From positions 1 through 24,418 of the forward strand of contig CAYZRX010000061.1 in the NCBI GenBank assembly GCA_964480945.1: a DNA stretch of 24,418 nucleotides. The letters are read 5' to 3'. The position numbers were made by a program, and so were the translations under genes. This DNA comes from VGWB01 sp964480945. Lineage in GTDB: Bacteria; Bacteroidota; Ignavibacteria; UBA10030. The notes below the pieces were generated by a model. It had not been told where the DNA came from, searched no databases, and worked only from the letters and a program-made list of their open reading frames with translations. Positions 14,485 through 22,922 of the stretch are shown one piece after another; the first letter of the stretch is position 1, and each line of letters starts with the position of its first letter.

Positions 14485-14491
14485 CTCCTCC
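14485..14491 (-). promoter_or_regulatory. Shine-Dalgarno site deciding the TTG start of the GT2 gene
   Basis: Minus-strand GGAGGAG lies nine bases before TTG 14475, in the spacer after the leuS stop. It is one of the strongest sites in the window. Confidence 0.7.
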
Positions 14492-14492
14492 C

Positions 14493-17078
14493 CTATGGAT
14501 TTGCTACAACAATGTTGACCAGCTTGTTCTTCACAACCACGGTTCTGACGACGCGTTTGCCGTCGACGTAGCGCCGGATATTCACATCTTGGCGGGCCAG
14601 CTCCTCGAGCCGCTTCTCATCTGTATCACGTGCAACCTCAACCTTTGAGCGGACTTTGCCGTTCACCTGCAAGACGACTTCAAGCTTCTCTTCGATGGTC
14701 TTCGCAGGATCGTAGGAGGGCCACGGCTCACAGGCAAGCGAATCTCCGTGTCCCGCCCGCTGCCAGAGCTCCTCGGCGAGATGGGGTGCAAAAGGAGCAA
14801 GCAGGAGGATGAACTGCTCCAACTGCTTTCGCGGACGCACCTCGAGCTTCATTGCTTCATTGACGAAAATCATCATCTGTGAGACGGCCGTATTGAACCG
14901 CAGCCCCTCAATATCCTCCCCTACCTTCTTAACAGTCTGGTGATACAGCCGCTCAAAGTCCGGCGGACAAGGAACGTCCTGAATCGACCCGTCGATGGCG
15001 CCTTCATCGCTCAGGAAAAGGCGCCACACCCGGTTCAGGAACCGGAAGACACCTTCGACCCCCCTCGTGCTCCAGGGCTTCATCTCCTCGAGTGGACCCA
15101 TGAACATCTCGAAAAGCCTCATCGAATCAGCTCCATACTGTGAGACGACGTCATCGGGGTTGACGACGTTGCCGCGGGACTTGGACATCTTGCGAGAATC
15201 TTCACCGAGAATGATCCCCTGATGGCGAAGCTTCATGAACGGCTCTTTCGTGCTCACGTACCCCAGGTCGTACAATACCTTGTGCCAGAAGCGGGCATAC
15301 ATCAGGTGCAGCACCGCGTGCTCGGAACCGCCGATATAGATGTCGATGGGCATCCAGTAGCGTTCCTTCTCCGGCGCGCAGAATGCCTGCTGATTCTTCG
15401 GATCGATGAAGCGAAGGTAGTACCAGCACGATCCTGCCCATTGCGGCATCGTGTTTGTTTCCCTTCTCCCTTTCAAGCCTGTTTCCTTATCCACCACACC
15501 TACCCAATCCGTCGCAAGCGCCAGCGGCGATTCGGTCGTTCCGCTCGGCTGGAATTTCTTCATATCCGGCAACAGCAGCGGCAGCTCGGCCTCATCCAGG
15601 GCTTTCATCGTGCCATCCTCGAGGTGAATGATCGGGATGGGCTCGCCCCAGTAGCGCTGACGCGAAAAGAGCCAGTCGCGAAGTTTGTATTGAATGGCTG
15701 GCCGACCGAGTCCCTTCCGGTCCAACCACGCGACGATCGCATGCTTTGCTTCAGGAGTGGGGAGTCCGTTCAGCGAGACCTCTTCATTGGAGGAGTTCAT
15801 CCCGATGCCATCCTCTACGAACGTCTCGGGGGCATCGGGTCCCCCATCGACGACCTTCACGATCGGGAGATCGAACTTCTTCGCGAACTCCATGTCGCGC
15901 TCGTCGTGACCCGGGACCGCCATGATCGCGCCCGTCCCATAACCCATCAGGACGTAGTCCGCTATCCAGATCGGAATTTCCTGTTGCGTCGCGGGGTTGA
16001 TTGCGTGCGCTCCGATGAAGACACCCGTCTTGTCCTTCTCGATCCCACGCTCGAGCTCGGATTTCGAGGCGGCCTGCGCCCGGTACTCATCGACGAGTGA
16101 GCGCTTCTCAGAGACAGTGATCTTTTCCACCAGCGGGTGCTCGGGCGCCAGAACCATGTAGGTGGCCCCGAAAACGGTGTCGGCCCGCGTCGTGAAAACA
16201 CGTATCTTCTCCGCCATCCCCTTGATGGGGAAATCGATCTCCGCCCCCTCCGACCGGCCGATCCAATTCCGCTGTTGCTCCAGGGTCGATGCGGGCCAGT
16301 CCAGCTCCTTTGCGTCCTCCAGCAGCCGCTCGGAGTAGGCCGTAATGCGCATCATCCACTGGCGCAAAGGCCGACGCTCAACGGTGTAGCCTTTCTCCGT
16401 CCATTCTGCCACTTCCTCATTTGCCAGCACGGTCCCAAGCCCTTCGCACCAATTGACGGGGATTTCTGCAATGTACACCAGACGATAGCCAGCGAGAAGG
16501 TCGTTCCTCTCCTTCCGGCCCATCTTCCCCCACTCCTGGGCCGTGATGCGTTCCTCATCCGGCAGCTCGGAGGTCCCCTTTTCAGCGAGTTCCTTTTCCA
16601 GTATTTCAATCGGCCGGGCCCGATTGACCCTTGGATCGAACCACGAATTGAAGATCTGCAAGAAAATCCACTGCGTCCACTTGTAGTACTCCGGGTCGGT
16701 GGTGTCGACTTCCCTCGACCAATCGTAGCCCAAGCCCAGCATTTTGATCTGGCGGCGGAAGGTAGCAACGTTCTCCTCTGTCGTGACGCGAGGGTGGATG
16801 TTCGTCTGCATCGCGTAGCGTTCTGCCGGCAAGCCGAAGGCATCCCACCCCATCGGATGAAGGACGTTGAATCCCTTCATTCGTTTGTAGCGGCTCAGGA
16901 TATCCGTGGCGGTGTAACCTTCAGGATGACCGACGTGCAAGCCGGCGCCCGAGGGATACGGATACATATCGAGGATGTAGATCTTCTGCTTCCCGGACGT
17001 CTCTTCCGTTTTGAACGTGCGGTGCTCGTCCCAATACTCCTGCCATTTCTTCTCGATTTCGAGGAACTGATACTTCAT
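14493..17078 (-). CDS. leuS: Leucyl-tRNA synthetase
   Basis: The product is 861 aa, the expected length. The class I signatures are HVGH (48-51) and KMSKS (630-634). The editing domain shows TTRADTVFGATYMVL (297-310) and GTGAIMAVPGHDERD (381-394), with the conserved aspartate region for clearing mischarged tRNA. Between about residues 148 and 200 there is an extra stretch (RPIEILEKELAEKG ... GKMGRKERNDLLAGYRL) before NWCEGLGTVLANEEV; I recall such a block in Bacteroidota/Chlorobi enzymes but cannot verify it here. It charges tRNA-Leu with leucine. ATG 17078 has AGAAAGGA about 12 bases upstream. It heads the leuS-GT2-DUF1844-nadK operon. Confidence 0.97.
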   Translation of the reverse strand: MKYQFLEIEKKWQEYWDEHRTFKTEETSGKQKIYILDMYPYPSGAGLHVGHPEGYTATDILSRYKRMKGFNVLHPMGWDAFGLPAERYAMQTNIHPRVTTEENVATFRRQIKMLGLGYDWSREVDTTDPEYYKWTQWIFLQIFNSWFDPRVNRARPIEILEKELAEKGTSELPDEERITAQEWGKMGRKERNDLLAGYRLVYIAEIPVNWCEGLGTVLANEEVAEWTEKGYTVERRPLRQWMMRITAYSERLLEDAKELDWPASTLEQQRNWIGRSEGAEIDFPIKGMAEKIRVFTTRADTVFGATYMVLAPEHPLVEKITVSEKRSLVDEYRAQAASKSELERGIEKDKTGVFIGAHAINPATQQEIPIWIADYVLMGYGTGAIMAVPGHDERDMEFAKKFDLPIVKVVDGGPDAPETFVEDGIGMNSSNEEVSLNGLPTPEAKHAIVAWLDRKGLGRPAIQYKLRDWLFSRQRYWGEPIPIIHLEDGTMKALDEAELPLLLPDMKKFQPSGTTESPLALATDWVGVVDKETGLKGRRETNTMPQWAGSCWYYLRFIDPKNQQAFCAPEKERYWMPIDIYIGGSEHAVLHLMYARFWHKVLYDLGYVSTKEPFMKLRHQGIILGEDSRKMSKSRGNVVNPDDVVSQYGADSMRLFEMFMGPLEEMKPWSTRGVEGVFRFLNRVWRLFLSDEGAIDGSIQDVPCPPDFERLYHQTVKKVGEDIEGLRFNTAVSQMMIFVNEAMKLEVRPRKQLEQFILLLAPFAPHLAEELWQRAGHGDSLACEPWPSYDPAKTIEEKLEVVLQVNGKVRSKVEVARDTDEKRLEELARQDVNIRRYVDGKRVVRTVVVKNKLVNIVVANP

Positions 17079-17106
17079 CGGTGCTGAAAATCCTTTCTAG
17101 GAGCTT

Positions 17107-17246
17107 GCTGAAAAACCCATCCTCAAAGAAGAACTGAACCGCCAAGGCGCCAAGAACACAAAGAGATTTCTTGAATTCTGGTTGAAAAAAAGCAATTCTA
17201 ATATCACCTTGGCGCTCTTTGTGTCTTGGCGGTTTTCTTTTTCAGC
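17107..17246. repeat. 140-bp inverted-repeat element upstream of leuS
   Basis: The ends gctgaaaaa (17107-17115) and tttttcagc (17238-17246) are perfect 9-bp inverted repeats. Inside, accgccaag and cttggcggt, and cacaaag with ctttgtg, continue the symmetry with small offsets. It contains no coding capacity. The inner arms resemble a dispersed GCCAAG-type intergenic repeat. It lies in the leuS 5' region and may be a non-autonomous element remnant. Confidence 0.65.
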
Positions 17247-17422
17247 ACCCCGCTAGAGCCAGCTGAATGAACACATGTCGGTTCGTACCGTCTGCCAACA
17301 GCCGGGCAGAATTTCAGAGCGAAACCGGTCATGATGCCGGCAAGTGGCGATGCGACAAGAATCTAGCGAAAATAGGCGCGAATATCAACGGCTGACGGGG
17401 ATAGGTGGCGGGGGATTGCAGC
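17247..17422. other. Intergenic stretch with no recognised feature
   Basis: No convincing gene, tRNA or terminator is seen between the inverted-repeat element and the hairpin repeats. Together with its flanks it forms the non-coding region between leuS and the signalling module. Confidence 0.5.
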
Positions 17423-17446
17423 AGAACATATCGCTCCTAGCGGAGC
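17423..17446. repeat. Small hairpin repeat, copy 1
   Basis: The sequence gaacatatc is followed by GCTCC-TAGC-GGAGC (17433-17446), a 5-bp stem with a TAGC loop. Two further copies flank the scaffold gap, with compensatory base changes in the stem. Confidence 0.6.
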
Positions 17447-17476
17447 TGGGTGGATTTTGTTTCGTTTCTAGTTCTA

Positions 17477-17492
17477 GAAATATGTCGTCCCT
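17477..17492. repeat. Small hairpin repeat, copy 2 (cut by the scaffold gap)
   Basis: The sequence gaaatatgtc leads into GTCCCT and then the N run. The start of the stem lies 54 bases after the stem of copy 1. It matches the left half of copy 3. Confidence 0.55.
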
Positions 17493-17592
17493 NNNNNNNN
17501 NNNNNNNNNNNNNNNNNNNNNNNNNNNNNNNNNNNNNNNNNNNNNNNNNNNNNNNNNNNNNNNNNNNNNNNNNNNNNNNNNNNNNNNNNNNN
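17493..17592. other. Scaffold gap of 100 N in the repeat region
   Basis: Exactly 100 N with the same small repeat on both sides. The repeat probably caused the assembly break, and the missing length is unknown. Confidence 0.95.
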
Positions 17593-17610
17593 GGTCAGAA
17601 ACATCAGAGG

Positions 17611-17640
17611 CTAGGAATATGTCGTCCCTAGCGGGACGGA
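17611..17640. repeat. Small hairpin repeat, copy 3
   Basis: The sequence ctaggaatatgtc leads into GTCCC-TAGC-GGGAC (17624-17637). The loop is the same as in copy 1 while two stem pairs have changed together, so pairing is conserved. It lies about 30 bases beyond the stop of the phosphatase gene. Confidence 0.6.
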
Positions 17641-17665
17641 TCCAAGAGACCTCGCATCCGAGAAA

Positions 17666-19396
17666 CTAGAGCGCCCTGAGGATGAGCATCGTGATATCGT
17701 CGGATTGGGGAGCGCCCCGTGTGTATGCTTCGAGAGCCTCCCGAACGGAATCAATGATCTGTGTGGCTGAAGAGGACCGCGCCGCGACCAACACCTTCTC
17801 GAGACGCTCCTCGCCGAAGTCCTCCTCCTCGGGGTTCATCGCTTCGCTGACGCCGTCCGTGAACATGACGATGACGTCGCCGCTTCCGAGCGTGACAGCC
17901 CCTTCCGGATAGGGGGTCTGCGTCTTCATCAACCCGAGGATGATACCTCCAATATCGAGCCTCTCAACCCTCCCGTCCGACCGGAGGAGGAACGGAGGAT
18001 TGTGGCCGGCATTCACATAGTGGAACTGCCGCGTCTCGTGGTTCAGCGATCCCCAGAAGAACGTGATGAACTTGTCCTGGCCCGTGTTGAGGCACGTCAG
18101 GTCGTTGATCCGGCGGGTAGCCTCCGAGAGGCTCAACCCCATCGGAGCGAACGCACGCAGGGAAGCCTGCACGTTCGCCATCAACAACGCGGCGGGCGTC
18201 CCCTTTCCGGACACGTCACCGATGGCAAAAACGTGCTCGCTCGTTGAGATCGAGAGGACGTCGTAGTAATCCCCTCCCACTTGCTTGGAGGGTATGTTGA
18301 CAGCGCTGACCTCGAACTCCGGGATATGGGGGAAGGACCGGGGCAGCAGGCCCTGTTGAATCTCACGGGCGATCGCAAGCTCGTCCTCCATCCGCTGCTT
18401 CTCCAGGGCCTCGCGGAAGAGGCGCGCGTTCTCGATGGAGATGATCGCGAGGTTCGCCATCGAGTAGAGGAACTCAAGGTCGGCCTTCGTATACGAACCT
18501 CCGCGCAATTTCTCCCCGAGGAGCACGGCTCCTTTCACCTGGTTCTGCAGCTTCATGGGGACTGCGGCGACAATTCCAACCCGGCTGAGCTCCGCGGCGG
18601 CATCCTTGAAACGCTTCTGACGTGCGAGGTTCTCCACGAGGTCCGCATTCTTGAGCGCGCAGAGCTGCTTGAGCGGCTCATCCGCCGCGAGCGGCTGCGC
18701 GAGCCGCGAGGCGACGATCCGCATACCCTCCCCCTCTTTGAGGCAGAAGGCATACCGGTTGACTCCCACCTGGCCCAGCAGCGAGAAGGTGAGGAGGCGG
18801 ATCACCTTCTCCGCATCAAGGACGACGTTGAACTCCTTGCTCAGATCGAACAGGGTGTTCAACTCCTGAAATTTCCGGTCGAGATCGCGATTCACGTCTT
18901 TGAGCTGCTCGATCATCACCGCCTTTTCGATAGCAGCGGCAGAGAGGTTCAGGAGCGAGGCAATCAGCTGCCGGTCCGTCGCCGAGTATCTTCTTCCTCC
19001 GAGCCGATCTCCCAGGGCGAGCAGGCCGAGGATCTTGTGCTGGCCGGTGATCGGAACCAGAAGCCGCTGGTTGTTCAGCTTGAAGAACTTGACCCACGCC
19101 TTCGTGGACTCCGTACGATCAACGTGCGTCACGCTGCGAGGTGGAGCATCGATGCGGACCTTCTGGCCGATCATCTCCCGATCGAGCCCCTTGACGTTCA
19201 CAACCTCAAAAAGGCCCTCGTCTCGTTTGAGGAGAACCATGCCTCTGGAGACGAGCATTTTTCCCATCACCGTCAGAAGGACGGTTCCAAGGATGAAGGT
19301 AAGGTCGAGCGAGGAATTGACGACGTTGCTGAACTCGAAGAGCGGCAGAATGTCGGACGATGAAGCGATCGTTCTCGGTGTGCGAATGGACGGCAT
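17666..19396 (-). CDS. Soluble double-GAF SpoIIE-type PP2C phosphatase
   Basis: The product is 576 aa. Two GAF-like sensor domains (about 20-160 and 180-330) are joined by a helical linker (VNRDLDRKFQELNTLF). A signalling helix (ALEKQRMEDELAIAREIQQG) then leads into a SpoIIE/PP2C domain (340-576). Metal-binding motifs are complete: VGGDYYDV (D376), IGDVSGKGTPAAL (D394), MFTDGVSEAMN (D514) and SDDITMLI (D567). No membrane segment is clear. By family it dephosphorylates a STAS-domain anti-sigma antagonist when its GAF domains receive a signal; the ligand is unknown. GGGAAGGG stands about ten bases before ATG 19396. It follows the RsbW-like kinase gene by 30 bases in the same direction. Confidence 0.92.
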   Translation of the reverse strand: MPSIRTPRTIASSSDILPLFEFSNVVNSSLDLTFILGTVLLTVMGKMLVSRGMVLLKRDEGLFEVVNVKGLDREMIGQKVRIDAPPRSVTHVDRTESTKAWVKFFKLNNQRLLVPITGQHKILGLLALGDRLGGRRYSATDRQLIASLLNLSAAAIEKAVMIEQLKDVNRDLDRKFQELNTLFDLSKEFNVVLDAEKVIRLLTFSLLGQVGVNRYAFCLKEGEGMRIVASRLAQPLAADEPLKQLCALKNADLVENLARQKRFKDAAAELSRVGIVAAVPMKLQNQVKGAVLLGEKLRGGSYTKADLEFLYSMANLAIISIENARLFREALEKQRMEDELAIAREIQQGLLPRSFPHIPEFEVSAVNIPSKQVGGDYYDVLSISTSEHVFAIGDVSGKGTPAALLMANVQASLRAFAPMGLSLSEATRRINDLTCLNTGQDKFITFFWGSLNHETRQFHYVNAGHNPPFLLRSDGRVERLDIGGIILGLMKTQTPYPEGAVTLGSGDVIVMFTDGVSEAMNPEEEDFGEERLEKVLVAARSSSATQIIDSVREALEAYTRGAPQSDDITMLILRAL

Positions 19397-19426
19397 GGGA
19401 GCTACGCCCTTCCCGGTCGAACGGCG

Positions 19427-19870
19427 TCAGTGTCGGGCGCGCGATGCACTGGAGGAGAGGTATTTCGTCAAGCGCACTTCGTTCTTCCGCCCCGGCGCGT
19501 ATCGGTATTCGACCTTATCCACGAGCGACTTCATCAGGTAGATGCCGAGACCGCCGCGGCGATAATGCGTGAGCTGTTGCTTCAGATCAGGAAGCTTGAC
19601 GGTTGTGGGATTGAAGGACTTGCCCTCATCGATAATGGTGACTCTGAACGCGTCTTTGTTCGGTTCGATGACGATCTGGATCGTTTTGTCAGGAGCATAA
19701 TGATAGGCGTGTTTGATAATATTGGTGCAGGCCTCGTCCACTGCGAGCACGACCTTGGAGGCCTCCTCCTCCGAGAATCCGAACGTGCGCGCCGCGTCGA
19801 GAACAAACTCCCTTACCTCCAGAAGGTTATCCGTGCGGCTTTCTATGGTTTTCGTCAACTTTCGAGGCAT
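19427..19870 (-). CDS. RsbW/SpoIIAB-like anti-sigma serine kinase
   Basis: The product is 147 aa, a single HATPase_c_2 domain. The N-box is VDEACTNIIKHAY (44-56) with E46 and N50, the G1 box is IDEGKSFNP (80-88), and the G2 box is GGLGIYLMKSLVDKVEY (106-122). These bind ATP and magnesium. In the known partner-switching scheme such a kinase phosphorylates a STAS antagonist on serine and otherwise holds a sigma factor or another effector. The neighbouring STAS gene lies 59 bases upstream and the soluble phosphatase 30 bases downstream, so all three probably work together. No strong ribosome-binding site precedes ATG 19870. No partner sigma factor is seen in the window. Confidence 0.92.
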   Translation of the reverse strand: MPRKLTKTIESRTDNLLEVREFVLDAARTFGFSEEEASKVVLAVDEACTNIIKHAYHYAPDKTIQIVIEPNKDAFRVTIIDEGKSFNPTTVKLPDLKQQLTHYRRGGLGIYLMKSLVDKVEYRYAPGRKNEVRLTKYLSSSASRARH

Positions 19871-19929
19871 GATTGTGATCGTCGAGCGAAGAACGTGTAC
19901 GTTGGTTGCCCTTCCCCCCGAACGGCCCC

Positions 19930-20289
19930 CTATGTTTTCTTCTGCTCCTTGAAGCGTATGATGGCTTCCTGTTCATCCTTGTAGATCTCGTAGAGGATGG
20001 GGAAGCCGAGCAGATCGAATACGTTGTACACCTTGGGCGACATGTTCGTCAGTTTGATGTCGCCATTGTTCTTCCTGACGTCCTCGATGAACGCCATGAA
20101 GACGCCGAGCCCGGCACTGCTGATATACGACAGGTCCCTGCAATTCACGATGATGTTGTACTTCCTGTCGCTCAGCAACTTCTGAAACGCATTCTCGAGA
20201 TCGGGCGCGGTATGAGCGTCGAGATACCCTTTGAGGTCGATGACGCTCACCCCCTCTCCGTCCCGCTGATGCACCTTGAAATCAGCCAT
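19930..20289 (-). CDS. STAS-domain anti-sigma factor antagonist
   Basis: The product is 119 aa, a full single STAS domain. VSVIDLKGYLDAHTAPDLEN (14-33) is the first strand-helix and DLSYISSAGLGVFMAF (52-67) contains the phosphorylated-serine position, S58 by alignment with SpoIIAA (S57 adjacent). The unphosphorylated form should bind the RsbW-like kinase and release its target; the SpoIIE phosphatases should reactivate it. A strong AAGGAGG lies 11 bases before ATG 20289, suggesting more translation than for its neighbours, which fits a protein needed in excess. The membrane phosphatase gene ends 243 bases upstream, the gap being filled by a repeat. Confidence 0.92.
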   Translation of the reverse strand: MADFKVHQRDGEGVSVIDLKGYLDAHTAPDLENAFQKLLSDRKYNIIVNCRDLSYISSAGLGVFMAFIEDVRKNNGDIKLTNMSPKVYNVFDLLGFPILYEIYKDEQEAIIRFKEQKKT

Positions 20290-20380
20290 GGTGGTGTGCT
20301 CCTCCTTGATTCCAGACAGAAAACTCTCGCATCCAATTCCAGCTCATATCGCCTCCTGCTACTCGATGTCCCTTCGACCG

Positions 20381-20527
20381 CTGTCATTCCCCGCCTTTCC
20401 GGAAAACTCGCTCGCGCCGGCGGGCAGGCGGCCGAGCGAAGCGAAGAGCCGGAATCCAGACCTTAGCTCAGTACTGGACTCCCGCGTTTCCGCCAAAGAG
20501 CGTGGCGGACAGGCCGCGGGAGCGACA
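20381..20527. repeat. Dispersed intergenic inverted-repeat element
   Basis: TGTCATTCCCC (from 20382) is answered by GGAATCCAG (20451-20459). The related CTGGACTCCCGCG (from 20474) is answered by CGCGGGAGCGACA (20515-20527). This is the layout of a common type of intergenic palindromic repeat ending in TGTCATTCC-like sequence. It separates the membrane phosphatase gene from the STAS gene and has no coding capacity. Confidence 0.6.
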
Positions 20528-20532
20528 TCGGG

Positions 20533-22608
20533 TTAAAGGACTTTCACAACGACGAGCGTGATGTCGTCTCCGTACGATGTGTCGCCCATGTAATTTCTGA
20601 TCTCCCGGAGGGTGTTCTCCTTGATCTTCTCCGCCGTTTCCAGGCGGTTGTTCACCGCCGTCTGCAACAACCGCTCGAACCCGAACTCCTCCCCCTCGGC
20701 GTTCCTCGATTCATTCAGGCCGTCGGTGTAGAAGACGCAGACGTCCCCTTTCTTCAGAGAGACGGTCACCTCCTGCGTCGACTCTTCAAAGCGCTTATCA
20801 TACGTCAGCCCGAGCCCGATCCCGGTCGGGCGAACGAGGTTCGGCGTCGCGCCGGAAACGTAGATCATCGGGCAATGCCCCGCACGCGCCAGCGTCAGCG
20901 ACGACCGCGCGACATCGAAGATCGCGTAGAGCAGACTGATGAACGCCTTGCGCTCGAGACTGTCCATGAGCGCCTGGTTCGCGCGCATCAGCAGCTCACG
21001 GGGCGAGGTGCAGATCTTGCTCAAGGATTGGAAGATCCCTTTCACCTCCGCCATATAGAAGGCGGCCGAGACCCCTTTGCCGGAAACATCACCGACCACA
21101 ACGCCCAGGCGATCCGCGTCGAGCGCAACAAAGTCATAGTAGTCGCCCCCGACTTCCGACGACGGCTCGGAGAAGGCCGCGATATCCAGCGACGCGTACT
21201 GCGGAATCCGCTGCGGCAGCAACCGCTTCTGCATCTGCTGCGCGACCATCATTTCCTGCTGGAAACGCTCGCGCTCCAGCGATTGGGCGATCAGCCGCGA
21301 GTTTTCGATCGCGATCGTCACGTGATCGGCAAACGTTGTCAGCACATCAATATCATCCTGGTCGAAGCCGTATTGATAATCCTTTGTCGCATGAAGGAAA
21401 CCGATCAACCCGTTGTGGGAAATCAACGGTACGCTCAGGAGCGAGCCCACGGGCACGCCCAGCTTCCGGATATGCTTGGTCCGGCGGTCGCTCGCAACGT
21501 CGTCGATGACCAGAGCCCGCTTTGAGTCGATGACGAGCTGCCGCAGCGACAGGCCGCTGTCGACCGTAATCGCCTCGATCTGCTGGCGCGACGTGTCCTT
21601 CAGAGAGACGACCTCCACGAGCACCTCGCCGTTCTCCTTCTGGCCCTTGATCAGCTCCAGCCACGCGCTCTTCGCACCGACCACCTCCTGTGTCATGCTC
21701 GTCACGCTGTTCACCAGATCCGAGAAATCGAAGACCTGCGTCACGAGCCGGCTGAGATTGTGGAGCGAGGTCAGCTCCGACTGCTTGCGCTCGTAGACTT
21801 CTGCCGTCGGCAGATGGAAGAGGGCGCTGACGAACGTCATGCCGAAATAGACGACCCCGAAGATCGCGTTGACCTGGATGAAACTCTGCAGCGGCGCGTG
21901 ATAGCTGACGAGCGTCCGCTCGGGAAGCGACTGCCCAATCAGGACATTGATGCCCAGAAAGGACAGAAAAAGGAGCGCGCTGTACACGATGGCGTAGACC
22001 TTCTCCCGCCTCGAGAGGTACACCACCCAGTTCTGCTTGAACGAGTTCACCACGACCAAAACGATACAGAGCGAGAAGAGGATCGATCCGGCGAATCTTC
22101 CCTCCGGGGGCACCAGGGGGATCGCTGCCGCATTCGTAGTGCCCAGCAGCACGAGATACGCGACGAAATTCCGCTTCGTTCCCTTCTTCCGCTTGAAGAA
22201 GACGAGATTCCTGATCGTCAGAAGCGTCGAGAGCGAAAAGAGTCCGAGCGAGACCGCGAGGATCGTCGAAAGAAGGACTCCGACGGCACCCCTCGGGGTT
22301 TGCGACAGGTCCTCTGCGTCCGCAGGCAGCTTGGCCCAGTACGCGAAGGCACCGATGAGCAAAAGCACCGCAAAGGAATACGCCAGCAGCCGCCCGATGT
22401 TCTTCGGCACCGCGACGGCCTTGCCCTCTCTTGACCCGTAAACGTAGAAGAAAAGAAGGACGAACGCAACGAAAATCCCGGCCTCCCGGGCGTACATCGC
22501 TCCGCTCACGGTCAGCGCGACCGCCGACCGCGCAACGTCGAAGACATAAACGCTGAGCAGGAGGAGAAGGGCTCCGAGGACGAGTATGACTTTTCTTAGC
22601 CGAGACAT
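20533..22608 (-). CDS. Membrane-bound GAF-SpoIIE PP2C phosphatase
   Basis: The product is 691 aa. About eight transmembrane helices fill residues 7-263 (for example 43-57, 73-91, 205-225, 245-263), a possible membrane sensor. A GAF domain spans about 285-435 (SVPLISHNGLIGFLHATKD near its end) and a SpoIIE/PP2C domain about 455-691. Metal motifs are intact: VGGDYYDF (D489), GDVSGKGVSAAF (D507), YTDGLNES (D629) and GDDITLVV (D682). It should dephosphorylate a STAS antagonist at the inner face of the membrane. The downstream STAS and kinase genes are the obvious partners, which gives the module a membrane and a soluble input. The initiation region has no good Shine-Dalgarno. Confidence 0.92.
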   Translation of the reverse strand: MSRLRKVILVLGALLLLLSVYVFDVARSAVALTVSGAMYAREAGIFVAFVLLFFYVYGSREGKAVAVPKNIGRLLAYSFAVLLLIGAFAYWAKLPADAEDLSQTPRGAVGVLLSTILAVSLGLFSLSTLLTIRNLVFFKRKKGTKRNFVAYLVLLGTTNAAAIPLVPPEGRFAGSILFSLCIVLVVVNSFKQNWVVYLSRREKVYAIVYSALLFLSFLGINVLIGQSLPERTLVSYHAPLQSFIQVNAIFGVVYFGMTFVSALFHLPTAEVYERKQSELTSLHNLSRLVTQVFDFSDLVNSVTSMTQEVVGAKSAWLELIKGQKENGEVLVEVVSLKDTSRQQIEAITVDSGLSLRQLVIDSKRALVIDDVASDRRTKHIRKLGVPVGSLLSVPLISHNGLIGFLHATKDYQYGFDQDDIDVLTTFADHVTIAIENSRLIAQSLERERFQQEMMVAQQMQKRLLPQRIPQYASLDIAAFSEPSSEVGGDYYDFVALDADRLGVVVGDVSGKGVSAAFYMAEVKGIFQSLSKICTSPRELLMRANQALMDSLERKAFISLLYAIFDVARSSLTLARAGHCPMIYVSGATPNLVRPTGIGLGLTYDKRFEESTQEVTVSLKKGDVCVFYTDGLNESRNAEGEEFGFERLLQTAVNNRLETAEKIKENTLREIRNYMGDTSYGDDITLVVVKVL

Positions 22609-22681
22609 CAGAGCCGTGAAGGGGTGCTACTTTCAGAAAGAAATCGTCTAATCTTTTGACCGCTCGTGAATATATCTTCGG

Positions 22682-22704
22682 CACTTTCTTTACAAAAGAA
22701 AGTG
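22682..22704. repeat. Perfect palindrome with TTTCTTT/AAAGAAA core, copy 1
   Basis: CACTTTCTTT (22682-22691) pairs with AAAGAAAGTG (22695-22704) around a 3-nt loop. It stands 74 bases before the membrane phosphatase start and shares its core with a second palindrome at 23043-23069. Confidence 0.7.
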
Positions 22705-22922
22705 GTCCCGAAATCGAACGCACGATGATGCGTCTCCCCGCAAGCCGAAATTTCGTCCCGTCAAGTCCAATCGATCTCCAACGAATTGTCCAGTTGGGCC
22801 GAAATTTGAACCCACGGGGAGAACACCTCCCCTCCTGCCGAGATTTCGGGACGAAGATATCGTCCCCTCCGCAGGTCGAAATCACCCGGCAGCTGCGTCG
22901 GACGGCCTGATCGTGCGTTCCA

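Noticed and set aside
15222..17087. Two long plus-strand open frames (292 and 316 codons)
   Set aside because: Antisense to leuS, which has complete class I synthetase motifs along its whole length.
18281..19363. 360-codon open frame on the plus strand
   Set aside because: Lies fully antisense to the double-GAF phosphatase gene, has no domain, and its composition is that of a mirrored coding frame.
21353..22885. 510-codon open frame on the minus strand
   Set aside because: Overlaps the membrane phosphatase in a second frame; arginine- and glycine-rich with no domain, while the other frame has all PP2C motifs.
22656..22910. 84-codon plus-strand frame in the palindrome-rich intergenic region
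   Set aside because: No domain and no ribosome-binding site; it starts just before one palindrome and crosses it.
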